From Eleusine coracana subsp. coracana (lineage: Eukaryota; Streptophyta; Magnoliopsida; Poales; Poaceae): 64,000 nucleotides of DNA. Location of the stretch: NCBI GenBank assembly GCA_032690845.1, contig CM064430.1, forward strand, positions 5,628,949 through 5,692,948. Reading direction: 5' to 3'. The translations under genes were made by a program, and so were the position numbers. The notes beneath the pieces were generated by a model that worked only from the letters and a program-made list of their open reading frames with translations, made no database searches and was not told where the DNA came from. Every line of letters begins with the position of its first letter. Positions within the stretch are counted from its first letter, which is position 1. Shown piece after piece: positions 46,603-58,846 of this stretch.

Positions 46603-49600
46603 ATGAGGAGCAGCTTCATTTCGGAATCGCCATGCGACGAGCAGCACATCCATGGCTACGGCTTCAATCCTCAGTCATGGCTGCAGGTGGAGCGGGGGAA
46701 GCTGCCCAAGGCATCCTACTCGCCTTCTTCCATGTAAGCCTGCTCAACGCCATTCCAGCATTTCCTCACTCTTTAGCAAAGTTCAACTTTCACTGTAATG
46801 CAGCTGAATTGCATTGCCTGACTAATTTCAATAATTTACAATGTGCAGTGAGTCACTTATCAAAATTGCCGAGCCGCCTGTAGTGCCGCTATATAAGCCT
46901 TTAGATTATGTCGAGGTGCTGTCGAGGATACACGAGGAGCTTGAGCAATGCACGCCAAGTGAGCGACCAGGGCTGTATCTGGTTCAGTCTCAGGTATTTC
47001 GTGGCCTTGGTGAGGCGAAATTGCGACAGAGGAGTCTTCACTCCGCATGGCGATGTGCAAATACCGTACATGAGAAGGTCATATTTGGGGCGTGGCTGCG
47101 GTATGAGAAGCGGGGAGAAGAGATCATATCTGACGTCCTTGCATCTTGTAAGAAATGCTGCCGAGAGTTTGGGCCACTAGATGTTGCATCTGAGGTGCCT
47201 GCTCGGAATTTTGAGATAGTTAGTTCTTGCGAGATGGGCTACTCATCTCGAGTTTCTTCCACTGTGACCTTTCAAATTAGGGATGGGAGGGTGACATGTG
47301 ATAGGCGAAATATCGCATCTTTGTCAATCCCATTTTGTTCCATGCTTAATGGACCGTTCACTGAGTCACAGCTTGAGCTTGTTGATTTATCAGAGAATGG
47401 TATTTCGTTGGAGGGCATGAGAGCTGTTTCTTTTTTCAGTTCCTCATATAGCTTAGGGGATTTGCCATTGGAAATCTTGTTGGAGATTCTAGTGTTTGCG
47501 AACACATTTTGCTGTGACAGATTAAAGGATGCTTGTGATAGAAAACTGGCCTCATTTGTTTCATCAAGGCAGGATGCTGTTGAGCTCATGGCATTAGCGT
47601 TTGAAGAAAATGCACCAGTTCTTGCAGCTTCTTGCTTGCAAATGCTTTTACAGGAGCTTCCTGATTGTCTAAGTGATGAGGTAGTAGTTAGCCTCTTCTC
47701 GAGTGCAACTGCACAGCAACAACTTATAATGGTCGGACATGCCTCTTTTTTGTTGTACTGCCTGCTTAGCGAGGTCGCAATGAACATTGATCCAAGGACT
47801 GAGACGACAGTATGCTTGTCAGAGAAGCTAGCTCAATTGGCTGTTTCTCCTACACAGAAGCAAATAGCTTTTCATCAGCTTGGATGTATTAGACTTTTGA
47901 GAAAGGAATACAATGAAGCTGAACACCACTTTGAGGTTGCCTTCTCTGCTGGTCATGTATATTCAATTGCTGGTATTGCTAGAGTCACTGGTTTGAAAGG
48001 GAAAAAGGGTTTGGCCTATGAGAAGCTCAGTTCAGTCATGACTTCTAGTGTCTCACTAGGGTGGATGTATCTTGAAAGATCTTTGTACTCTGAAGGTGAC
48101 AGAAAGTTGACAGACCTTGACAAATCAACTGAGTTGGATCCTACTCTTACTTATCCTTACATGTTTCGAGCTGCATCCTTGATGAGAAAGAAAGATGCTA
48201 AACTAGCCTTAGAGGAAATCAATAGACTTTTGGGTTTTAAGCTAGCTTTAGAGTGTCTAGAGCTCCGGATTTGTCTATATTTGGCTCTTGAAGACTATAA
48301 GTCTGCAATCTGTGACATTCATGCGATTCTTACTCTTTCTCCTGAATACCGGATGTTGGAAGGACGTGTAGCTGCTTCCAAAATAGGAACTCTTCTCGGG
48401 GCCCATGTTGAGCAATGGAATACAGCCGAATGTTGGCTCCAACTGTATGAGCGCTGGTCCTCAGTGGATGATATTGGCTCCCTTTCAGTTATCTACAGGA
48501 TGCTGGAGTCAGATGCTGCAAAAGGTGTCCTGTACTTTAGGCAATCTTTACTGCTCCTTAGGTAACTTCTAATAACACATCTCTCAGTTATTTATCTTAC
48601 GGCCGTTTGGTTTCCAATTTAATGAATTAAAAGTGGTGTTTGATGTTTGGCTTCCAGGTTGAACTGCCCTGAGGCAGCTATGCGCAGTTTGCAATTGGCA
48701 CGACATCATGCAGCAACAGAGCATGAACGACTAGTATATGAGGGGTGGCTTTTGTATGACACTGGACACTGTGAGGAAGCCCTACAAAAAGCAGAGGAAT
48801 CTATTTCTATTCAAAGGTCATTTGAGGCATTCTTTCTGAAAGCATACGTTTTGGCTGACTCTGGAGTCGACCCTTCTTATTCTTCGACTGTTATCTCTCT
48901 TCTCGAAGACGCATTGAAGTGCCCTTCAGACCGGCTTCGTAAGGGTCAGGTTCGTGATGCTGTATATTGACACAGAATCCGACTCCTACTGTTATATTCT
49001 TCTAATAATTGACTGGATACAAAGGGTCAAAGGTTTAGTTTAGTATATTCCATGTATTAAATGTGGAAAGTCAAAGGGTCATTTGGTTCTCATTGGTGGT
49101 TGTTATTTTTTTATTCTTTGTTTGAAAATTAAGCAATCCAGCTTTGAATGTTGTTAAATAAACATTCAATTTGGTGCTTGATTGTATATTAGCTGTGAAG
49201 GATGTCTCAAATTCAGTCGGCTTATAATTTCTCATCTGAGATTTATTAATATTTGTGGTTGGTATTGGGTCAAGCAAGTCTGTCCTTATTGCTCATTGTG
49301 GGATGAGGGTGAACTTAACACTGTCTGTGCATCATTTTCCTGCAGGCTTTGAATAATCTTGGTGGTGTCTATGTTGATTGTGGGAAATTAGACTCAGCAG
49401 CTGATTGCTATACAAGTGCCTTGAAGATTCGACACACCAGGGCCCATCAAGGTCTTGCTCGTGTCCATTTTCTCAGGAACAACAGGGATGCTGCATATGA
49501 CGAAATGACAAAGTTGATAGAGAAAGCTAAAAATAATGCTTCAGCTTATGAGAAGCGCTCTGAATATTGTGAAAGAGAACAAACTATGGCAGATTTGCAA

Positions 49601-50864
49601 ACAGTGACCCAATTGGATCCTTTACGTGTTTATCCGTACAGATATCGAGCAGCAGGTTAGATCAAAATGAACTTGCCTTCTTTTTTTTTTTAGAACATGC
49701 AATAAATAATGATGCTATAATTTGTGCCTTCTGATTCTGCATTGAAAACCTGTAAACCATGCTTTAAGATACAACATTGTGCAAAATTAGTCTTACTTTG
49801 AAAATATTTTTGGGTGACCTGTCAAGTTCTTAGATAACTTTTAAATGTTGCTACTTGACTTGTTTGGAGTTTATTAAACAAATGCCACCTGAAATAAAAA
49901 TACTATGCTTCTTACAGAATGTTCGATACTATGACCATTGTTCTTTTAAGCATAGTCAGCCAGTGAAGTCCTTCGTAGAATTTTAAATACTAAAACTCTA
50001 TTTGCACCTTAGCACACCAAATTAAACTGTTTGCTCTGGTGGATTATCTTATCCTTACTGTTCAAAACCAACTTCAACTGTGCCCTTTAGTCATGATTCA
50101 TGAACTACAGCAACGAACAAATGACCTTTTTTGTGATTGTATTAACTTTGAACAACTCACCGTAATATAGTTTAATTCTCACCACTCTACAATCAAATGA
50201 TGTAGGGTGCTTATGTTCATGCTTGACCCTACACCTTTTCAATTGTAGAGTGGTGAGAATTAAACTATATTATGGTGAGTGATAAACCCTGTGTTGATAT
50301 ATACATATGTAAAGATCTTGTGAAACTTGTATATCTGTGGAAGTACACAGTAGATAGTGGGGCATTTTATTTATGAGAGAAATTGCCTATGCCTATCCAC
50401 TTCTACAGTGTGCTTTTGGTAACATGCAGACAATGATAATGCTTACATTTCTCAAGGTTTTGTTCTGGTCACTGGTTTTTTCAAATATTATGTCCTGTGA
50501 TATAATGAAATATATGACCGGCAGTCTTAACTACATAGCCCTGATACAATATTTGTACCCTTTTTCTATTTGTAGCCATACTTTACGGTGCATCTTTTAC
50601 AATTCACACCTGATTAACATGCTATGTTTGTTTTGATTTACAGTGCTGATGGATAGCCACAAGGAGAAAGAAGCAATAACAGAGCTCAGCAGAGCAATTG
50701 CATTCAAAGCTGACCTCCACTTATTGCATCTTCGTGCAGCATTCCACGAGCATATTGGGGATGTTCCTAGTGCTCTTCGTGATTGTCGAGCTGCCCTCTC
50801 TTTAGACCCAAATCACCAAGAAATGCTCGAGCTTCAGAAACGTGTGAACAGCCAAGAGCCCTGA
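46603..50864 (+). CDS. ETOL: ETO1-like BTB/TPR protein (ACS-targeting E3 adaptor)
   Basis: Five exons: 46603-46733, 46849-48561, 48658-48949, 49346-49655, 50644-50864 (131+1713+292+310+221 = 2667 nt, 888 aa plus TGA); all junctions GT-AG and in phase. The start gives MRSSFISESPCDEQ then NPQSWLQVERGKL, the conserved ETO1/EOL N-terminus. IAEPPVVPLYKPLDYVEVL and IHEELEQ follow. A BTB-like region is at about 185-295 (SIPFCSMLNGPFTES, DLPLEILLEILVFANTFC) and TPR repeats occupy about 350-885. In Arabidopsis, ETO1/EOL proteins link CUL3 ligase to type 2 ACC synthases, limiting ethylene production in the cytosol. The length is close to EOL-type members, shorter than ETO1. Intron 4 carries a 126 bp hairpin. 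The gene appears intact. Confidence 0.95.
50155..50280. repeat. 126 bp near-perfect hairpin in ETO1-like intron 4
   Basis: ACTCACCGTAATATAG at the left pairs with CTATATTATGGTGAGT at the right, and the pairing continues through TTTAATTCTCACCACTC TAC to a small loop. About 49 of 54 arm positions match by eye. It could be a young MITE or a small RNA precursor. Confidence 0.85.
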
Positions 50865-52247
50865 CAAAAGTTATGGCGCCATATTGTGTATTGTATGTAT
50901 ACCACGATTCATGCCACGTAGATGCCTCATGATAGCCTTGACTTAATTCATTTTTCCTTTTCCTTGTTAATCACTGTAATATGTTGTTTCCAGCAAGAAA
51001 GGAAAAAAAAAAACAAAAGGTAACTAGTTCCTTAAAGACCAGCATCGATAAAGAGCTTAGTTTGGCTCTCGATGTCCATGGCATGTGTAAAACTATTGGC
51101 TAATCACTGAAGTGTGACCTGAAAAGAGGTTTTTCATGCAGAGTGTCTCTTTAGGTGATGAACGGATGATGCAGAGTGTCCTTTTGAGTCGTTTATAAGA
51201 AATTTTTTTGTGATGCATGTTATACCGGGTTATCTTCTTTTTTCAGGGAAAAGTACTGCACAATGACAAATTCAGTGAATATTATTTATATTTCTAGTTT
51301 GTAGTACTGAGCATAGATCTTGTAACATGACCAACAAATTTGTTTATGTTGGGTATTGGCTGTAGCTTGGACCGAAAATACCAGCTAAAAAAGTGGCCGA
51401 TCCTGATGTTAAAGTTATGCCTTTGGAGATGCACATTGACAATATGATCTTTTGACTCGAGTGCTGTGTGTGACACTAGCACTTTAAGACATTTGTTTGC
51501 TGCTGTTTTATGCGACCTATTTGCACGCTGAAAATGATGGCAGTGGCATGCTAACCATGGGTAGGTTGAGATGTCCCTCCTGCCATGCTTGATGACTGAT
51601 GTTTACACAGGGCTGTAGCTGTCTTTTCCTGATGACAGTGTTAAACAAGAGCAAATGATAAGGTTGTTAATGAAGATAGTTTCGAACCACCTGCTGCGTT
51701 TTTTTTCCCTTCTTTTGGCTGTTTCAGCTTTGCCAATGGTGACTCCGACAACTACACCCTAGGCACTAACACCACCATCAAACAGTGTGTGTCCATCAGC
51801 TGTGCAAAGAGTTGAAAATACTGCAACAAGCACTACATTTTATTTTATTTTATTTTTGAACTCACAAGCACTACAATATTAGTAGGGACTTAAGCAACGT
51901 TCCATAAGATTTTATATATAGAAAGAACTACAATCTTGTCCTTTCAGTTTCATTCTGCACTTTGTATGACCAGTTAACCACAACACGTGCGGCTTTATTC
52001 TCATCTTGAGTTGCAGACTTCCGGCTAGGCGGTGCAGCATGCATAAGCACTCTCCGGCAGCACCGGTAATGCCGACACCTGTCCTCATCGGCCCATCTTC
52101 GGCCCAAGCCCAGGCCCATTTGGCCACGTGCCTCCCCCTTGTCACCCTGACCGACCCAGCGCCACCGTGTCTCGCCCACCTCCGTCCCCTTCCCCACCGG
52201 TCCCCGCCGCCCCGCGACCGCGACCCCATTCCACCCGGACCCTCGCG
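50865..52247. other. Intergenic: 3' end of ETO1-like, upstream of HSFA2
   Basis: The 3' untranslated region of the ETO1-like gene, then AT-rich DNA, becoming GC-rich from about 52020. No other gene is seen; GC-rich frames on both strands at 51910-52440 look compositional. Confidence 0.45.
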
Positions 52248-52260
52248 TTCCAGAACCTTC
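52248..52260 (+). promoter_or_regulatory. Perfect three-module heat shock element
   Basis: TTCCAGAACCTTC is TTCnnGAAnnTTC, three alternating 5 bp modules with no mismatch, the binding site of trimeric heat stress transcription factors. It lies about 600 bp before the HSFA2 ATG. Another TTTCCTGAAAC partial site follows at once (52262-52272). It could mediate heat induction and autoregulation of the downstream gene. Confidence 0.65.
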
Positions 52261-52853
52261 CTTTCCTGAAACAGGCACCCCTATCCATCCCCAAGAGCCA
52301 ACCTCCTCTACTGACTGCTCTTCCCCCCTCTCCCCTGCGCGGTCGTGACCGCCACCACGCATCTCCGCTGCCCCGGGCGCCGAAAAGATCCATTCTCGCG
52401 CGGCGACAACAGAGGTCTCTCTCCTTCCCTCCTCCCTAAAGCTCCCGCCTTTTCGGCTGGAATTTTCGCTCTCCGTTTCGGCCCTTTTTTGGGATGCTAA
52501 AGCTCATGTCTTGGCGTCGATTTCAGGTTCTCGAGCGCCTTCGGTTTCCTCCTGGCGAGTGGCTTTTGGGTCCCCGTCTGTCGGCTGCTTTTCGCCTGTA
52601 CTTGCAGGTGGGGAAGATGGTGAGGTGTGCCTGGCAGGATTGCACCTTATCCTGTTCCCCTTCTCCATGATAGACTAGATTCTACGCCCTTCCTTGCAAC
52701 GAAGCAGCTATGTGTGTATGTATGTGCGCCCTGCGTAGGAGGGTGGCTTCTTGTCACATTTTCTTGGCTCTGAAATGAGCTCCCTGTGACCATTTCTGGC
52801 ACCATTGTGGACTTAGTGTTGACTGTTCGTTAGAAGTAGTGTAGATTTGCTCA

Positions 52854-55078
52854 ATGGACCCAATGCTGAACCCGGTGAAGGAGGAGACCGGCCATGGGGA
52901 AGGAGGATTGTTGGGTGTCGCGGCTGGGGACGGGCCTATGACGACGCCGAGGCCGATAGAGGGGCTGCACGATGCAGGGCCGCCGCCGTTCCTTACCAAG
53001 ACCTATGACATGGTCGATGACCCGACCACCGATCATGTCGTGTCGTGGAGCGCCACCAACAACAGCTTTGTCGTGTGGGATCCCCACGCCTTCGCTACCG
53101 TGATGCTGCCGAGGCACTTCAAGCACAACAATTTCTCCAGCTTCGTCAGGCAGCTCAACACTTATGTAAGTAGTGCTTCTCCCCTTTGCTGTCCAGCTCA
53201 GTTCCCTGACGTTTAAGTGTTAGAAGGGATGAATATTTCCCATGCACATAAAGCTCCCAAAATGCCATGCTGTTTACTGTTTTATTAGTAGTCAGATTGA
53301 GCAATGGAAATCAAAATTTTTTTAAGGACATTTGTACTTAATAACATTGATGCTAATCAACTGAAAAAAGAATCTAACTTGGGGAAGTGCATAAATTTGT
53401 ACAAGGGCATAGAAATCGCAGACCAGCAAACTTAAGATAAATGGTTAGAAACATATGCATATGGCTAGATCTGCTCATATTATCCTTAAAGGGCAAGAAA
53501 AGAGAGAAGAACTTATTGTTCGGATTTGGGAAGATGTTACTGCTCTGGTGCATTCAGCATACATTCTTGAAACAATTGTCCACTTTTAATTGATTTTTTG
53601 TTGAGGCATTCATGACTTCTTTTCCTGATTTAACAGCAGATGGAATATGCGTTCTATATAAATAGTTTGAAATTATAGAGTGTTCGACATCATCCCCCCT
53701 GAAGGGCAGCCATTTGTAACATTAACAGACGTGCTGTATGTACTGATGTAGAGCTGCTTTTTCTCAATTAATGGTAGTGGAATGTCTACTATGAGTCCAC
53801 ACTTTGAAATCGAACGTTAAGCAGCACGTTGACTTCTTAAGTCAGGTGTCCCTATAAACTACCTAACATTGCACCATACACTTTTCTCTGAATGAAGTCT
53901 ATTTTTGTAAGTTGATCAGTATTTTCACAATTGTTAATTGTAACCCGTTTTACTAGATGATACTGTCCATTTGTGTGTTTTGAAAGACGCAACAAATTGT
54001 GGTTTCTAATTTTCCCTTGAAACAATAGAGAAGGATGAAGATTGAAGCAGAAAGTTAACAAATAAAGTGCAGAAAGAACTGAAAACAGTGCAAACTGAAA
54101 CTGTGCAAAAGTGAACTGAACATATCAAAAAGAGGTAATAGGGTCTACTCTGTAATTACACATTAGTCGTTATTGATGTGATGATGTTAATAAAAGGACC
54201 AACCATCTTTTTACTGGTGATAAACGTGTCAGATCTTGCACTGAGGTCTTTTGGAGCTAATCCTAGCCATATATGTTGTTTGCTGGCCAATCCAGGGTTT
54301 CAGGAAGGTGGATCCTGATAGGTGGGAATTTGCTAATGAGGGTTTTTTACGGGGACAGAGGCACCTCCTGAAGAACATTAGGCGTCGAAAACCTCCTGCT
54401 CAGAATGCCCCAAACCAGCAGAATGCTGGCCCATACCTTGAAGTGGGGCATTTTGGATATGACGCAGAGATTGACCGGCTGAAGAGGGACAAACAACTAT
54501 TGATGGCTGAAGTGGTGAAGCTAAGGCAGGAGCAGCAGAATACAAAGGCAAATCTGAAAGCCATGGAGGATAGGCTGCAAGGGACTGAGCAGAAGCAACA
54601 ACAGATGATGGCGTTCTTGGCACGTGTCATGCGAAATCCTGAATTCCTAAAGCAACTGATGTCCCAGAATGAAATGAGAAAGGAACTCCAAGATGCCATC
54701 TCAAAGAAACGTAGACGTCGCATTGATCAAGGACCTGAAGTTGATGACTTGGGTGCTAGTAGCAGCCTAGAGCAAGGTTCACCACTTCTATTTGATCCCT
54801 CAGAGCCAGCTGAATTCCTTATTGACGGGATCCCAGCAGATATTGGAAATTCAGGTTTGGATGCCGAAGTTCTGGTAGAGCCTCAGGGTATTGATCTTGG
54901 CATTTCTGAACAGCAGCAAAACGTGCCTCAGGGGGAGTTGAATGAAGATTTCTGGGAGGAACTGCTGAATGAAGGACTTGCCGAGGAGAATGAGAATCCT
55001 GTTATTGAGGATGACATGAATGTGCTGTCGGAGAAGATGGGTTACCTTAACTCAGATAGCCCAAGATCCAGGAAATAG
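52854..55078 (+). CDS. HSFA2: Heat stress transcription factor, class A2
   Basis: Two exons, 52854-53165 and 54296-55078 (312+783 nt, 364 aa plus TAG), joined in phase 0 after LNTY, the intron site conserved in plant HSFs. The DNA-binding domain is at about 43-136 (PPPFLTKTYDMVDDP, WDPHAFATVMLPRHFKHNNF, GFRKVDPDRWEFANEGFLRG). The HR-A/B coiled coil is at about 155-225, with the class A insert between HR-A and HR-B. The nuclear localisation signal KKRRRR is at 241-246. The AHA activation motif EDFWEELLNEGL is at 321-332 and an export-like VLSEKMGYL at 347-355. HSFA2 proteins amplify and prolong heat-induced transcription in the nucleus. The N-terminus MDPMLNPVKEE is typical of grass A2 members. 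The gene appears intact; which A2 paralogue it is (A2b is my guess from gene order) is inferred. Confidence 0.96.
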
Positions 55079-55919
55079 TTTCGTTCATCATCTTTTCTCA
55101 TGGTGGAGGCTTAACAATCTGCAGCTTCTGGATTATACTGTAACGGCAAAGAGGCAATTATTTTGACTTAGTTTTCCATGCCTTCTGAACTCTTTTTAAG
55201 GGAAGAGTTTTCATGAAAACTGGGAAAAAACTGCTCATATCCGATTTGACTGACTGTAGTTATCACTGCTTTTCAGTGTTCACAGATGCTGTAACCTTTA
55301 GGCAACAACTAATTTGTTTGTTGTTTGGGGCCTTATGCTTGTCAGCATCTGCAGCGAGGAATGTTGTTCATCCTTACACGTTTACCATGGTCTTTGCAAT
55401 CCTAATTGTCTTCTATGTAATTTATTTATGCCAAGTCCATGTCTTTCTGTATTGACACTGATCATGTGTTGAAGTATTAGACCTGTAGATGAGGTTATGA
55501 ACTCAAAATGTCTTACTGTAATAGCTTTTACTCTGCAATAGATCGCATCTCTCTTGCATCAATCTCATTTCTCTTGTATAATCAGTGTTGTCATATTTTT
55601 TTGTGTGCAATGTCCTTGATTTACTTTGCAGTGGCTACAATGTATGATTTGTCTTCGTGTAAAAGCACATTTTTTTCTTACATATTGTGAATAAAAATGA
55701 ATGATGACAGATGCAAGGTATGATTCCCATAAATTCTGCGTGTTACAGCAAAAATTTCAGTTTCTGCTGAAGCATGCAGGTTACAGCATTTGATTTGAGC
55801 AGCTGACCTAATATCTATTACAGTGTCTGCTAAATGTTGTGTACAACTCTATTCATCCATATCAGCTGGCAATAATATCATTTATTCTAATATAACGACT
55901 TTATGTTAGACAGTTATTT
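55079..55919. other. 3' region of HSFA2; no other gene
   Basis: AT-rich sequence with short frames only; likely contains the HSFA2 3' untranslated region. Confidence 0.5.
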
Positions 55920-57137
55920 TCAGTGTCACCTCTCCCATATGGCCATATGCTTCGAAGTTCCATCAGAGCTCGATCAAATCCCGAAACGCGGCTTGCCTTT
56001 CGTCTACCATGACGGCTTTGTTTTGTTGCAATAGATGAGCGCTTTGTGCCGGAAGTATCGGTAGCAGCAGGGGACGATGCTGTGCGGGGAGCTGAGCACG
56101 AGTAATGTCTCCATCGCACGCCGGCGGTAAGGCGTCATCGCCTCGACCATGCTGCTGCAGGTGACCCCGCATGCTATTGCAGAGAATGATCGAGTTCCCG
56201 GCCGGCAACGGAAGGCAGTCCTTAGAGCATCTACAGTGGAGGTCTCTATCTAAGTTTTTATTCTAAATTTTAGGAGGGAAGACAAAAAATCAACTCCAAT
56301 AGATATTGCAAATAAGATCCTATTTTTCATGCCCTCCCAAATTCTAACTCCAAGTCTCTAGATTTGCAACCTCCTATTCCCCTCTTAAACACGTGGGTCC
56401 CACTGTTTTTTCATTTTTCTATTTTTCCCTCTCTTCTCTCCTTTCTCTCTCTTCTCCATCTCTCTTGCGCAGTTGCATCCGACGTCGTCTTCCAGGCGCG
56501 CTGGCGCCCTCCCCCCGCCGCCGGCTGGCCGCCCTCTCCCTCCCCCCGCAGTAGGCCGGCCAACCCCTCCCTCCAATCCGCCCGACCGCCCCCCCCCTCC
56601 CCCGCCGACAAGCAAGGCGGCCCTGGATGCGGGGCTCCGGTAGAGAGCGACTCTAGTTGCCAGCCACCCTCCTTCCTTGCCGAGCTCCCCTGCCTCCCCT
56701 TCCCTTCCTCCATGGCGCTGAGCTCCCCTCCCTCCCCTTCACTTTCTCCATGGCCACTGCTCTTCTGGGCCCAGCCGTGACCTCGCTAGGTGGCGGCCTC
56801 TGCTCCTTGCCCAGATCCCGGCGCCACACATGGTGGATCTTGACACGGGAGCAGGCGGGTCGGCTCCAAGGCGGGGCGGCGGGCGGGCAGGTGCGGCAGC
56901 AGCCATCAGAGGCGGAGCAACGCACGTGAGCGGGCGACTCACATAGAAATAGGATCTGATTTACAAGGCTCCACTGGAGTTTGGAGTAAAATTGGCCTAT
57001 CAATTTTTACAAGTGAAATTGTAAAATAGGATTTTGGAACCCATTTTTATAATCCTTAGAGGAGGAGACGGCCAAGCTTCGCACGCCGAAGAAGAGGCAG
57101 TGGTCGCCGTTCGTCGAAGCTTGTCAATTGAAAAGCT
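55920..57137 (-). pseudogene. DUF295 gene relic, interrupted by an insertion
   Basis: On the minus strand the part at 57137-57062 reads STNGDHCLFFGVRSLAVSSS, and after removing the insertion at 56228-57061 it continues KDCLPLPAGNSIILCN, then MRGHLQQHG and PACDGDI to about 55935. It matches the C-terminal third of the plus-strand DUF295 relic at 57581-58846 (IGDHCLFFGMRSLAVSS, VILCDSIPGHLQQ, PACDGDIV). The rest of the gene is missing and the last part has lost its frame. Confidence 0.8.
56228..57052. mobile_element. 825 bp insertion with 9 bp target duplication (MULE-like)
   Basis: TCCTTAGAG occurs on both sides (56219-56227 and 57053-57061), and removing one copy plus the insert restores the DUF295 reading frame. 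A 9 bp duplication is typical of Mutator-like elements. No clear terminal inverted repeats are seen. The ends are AT-rich, and the middle (about 56470-56940) is strongly GC-rich, as in elements carrying captured gene DNA, but I recognise no gene there. Confidence 0.75.
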
Positions 57138-57580
57138 CCTGCTCTGTTAGGTATGTGAAATACACATCTCATTTCTTCTGTAACAACAAAGAGGACGTCA
57201 GCAGCGGCACTGAACCGTACGGGGCCGAGGTCGCCGCTCCTATGACAACAAGCTGTTTTATGCATGTCAATTGTCAAAAATCCATGTGAACCGTGCGGTG
57301 CTGTTTCGGTGCCGGCCCGCCCAGAGCGGCTCGAATGCGCAGCCATAACCAGAAGTTGAACGTGTCTGAGTTTCTGTAGAAAAAAAAAATGGTGGTATGC
57401 GTTTGACTTTTCTGAATGAAAAATAAAAAGGAAGGGAGCTGGAAAAAGGGTAGTCTCCGAGTCGGTAGACTCCTAATCGTGTCCGACTATATATGGTAGA
57501 TAATATACGGCCGTCCGTCTCAATTCTCAACCAATTCCTTCCGTCAAAAAAAAAAAAAAAGTTGTGTAGTCCGGATTTAA

Positions 57581-58846
57581 TTGAACCCTCCTCTGGAATC
57601 TCGATCAGGATTCATCAGGAGGGAGAGAGGACGATGGCCTTCTGTCGTCGTCGGCCTCGCAGCAGGGCGGCGGAGGAGTGTGTCCTTCCCACTCCCAGCA
57701 GCGAGCACATCCCTAATTCTAATAAGGTGGATGATGTTCCCGGAGGGCCATGGCCTTCACCCCGGCCACGCCAAGCTCCACGACGGCGTCCGCTTCTTCA
57801 ATCGCGACACGGGCGCCTTCGTCACCGTCCACCTCCCGATTTTCAAGGACCACGCTGCGCTCGACAACCCCGACGGCCTCCTCCTCCTGCAGCGCGACGC
57901 TGACACCGCCGTCGTCCTACTCAACCCTTTCACCGGCGACGTCGCGGAGCTCCCGCCGCTCAGGTCGCTCCTCCCGCAGCTCTACCAGCTCACACCCCCA
58001 CAGCCCCGGCTCAGCGACGAGGCCAACCTACTAGCTTATTTCCGCACGGTCTGCGCGGCCATCTCGGTCTCCCCACCGGTGACAGGAGGAACAACCATCA
58101 TCACCGTCCTTGTCGCGCTGGAGAATATCTGCCCGCACCGGCGACCCGACCTGGACGCTATCGAGCTGGAGCGCCAAATACGCGAGTAGATCAGTCGGGT
58201 TCCATGGAAGCCTCTACATGGCGTATCGTGATGGGAGCAAGGTGTCAGGCGTTCAGCGCCTTGACCCGCCGCCGCCGCCACTTGTTCTCAACGAGCAGGA
58301 CGGCTCCTCGGCAACGGCAAAAGCAGTGCTTTCACAGCCGCAGATGATCGCCACATTTCCATCCCGACTCATGATCCTGCCGCAGCTGGTGGACTGCGAC
58401 GACCAGATCCTTGTGGTTGGCAGCACAGACCTCTCCCGCTCACGCCTCGTGGTCATCAGACTCGCTGACATCCTCCTGCACCGACAACGACCAACAACCG
58501 TGGTGTCACTAACAACCAGCGACATCGGCGACCACTGCCTTTTCTTCGGCATGCGAAGCTTGGCAGTCTCCTCCAAGGGCGGCCTGCCTTCCATCCCTCG
58601 CAACACCGTCATCCTCTGCGACAGCATACCGGGTCACCTGCAGCAGTACAATCTCGCCGACGGCACCTTGTCGCCAGCCTGCGACGGAGACATTGTTCGG
58701 ACCCCTCCACCCAGTCCGCACAGCATTGTACACCACCTGGTCACATGCTGCTACCGCTATTTCTGGAACAAAGGACTCATATATTGCACCAGGACCAAGC
58801 CGACTTGGACCACAAAAAACAACAAGCACCTCCGCTTTGGGGCCTG
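57581..58846 (+). pseudogene. DUF295 (F-box associated) gene relic
   Basis: From about 57730 the frame reads MMFPEGHGLHPGHAKLHDG, RFFNRDTGAFVTVHLPIF, LLLLQRDADTAVVLLNPF and TGDVAELPPL, typical of grass DUF295 proteins. Near 58120-58160 a frameshift moves the homology to another frame: DPTWTLSSWSAKYASRSV, LPQLVDCDDQILVVGS, GDHCLFFGMRSLAV and CDGDIVRTPPPS, ending at the TGA at 58844-58846. The N-terminal F-box expected in relatives is not found upstream. DUF295 proteins are numerous in cereals, and most have no known function; some are SCF subunits. The frameshift and missing F-box point to a pseudogene. Confidence 0.8.

Noticed and set aside
51912..52439. GC-rich overlapping frames on both strands upstream of HSFA2
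   Set aside because: Gly/Arg- and Pro-rich compositional frames in the presumed promoter and leader of HSFA2.
56364..56780. Pro/Ser-rich 138 aa frame
   Set aside because: Compositional frame in the GC-rich core of the 825 bp insertion; no recognisable domain, and competing frames exist on the other strand.
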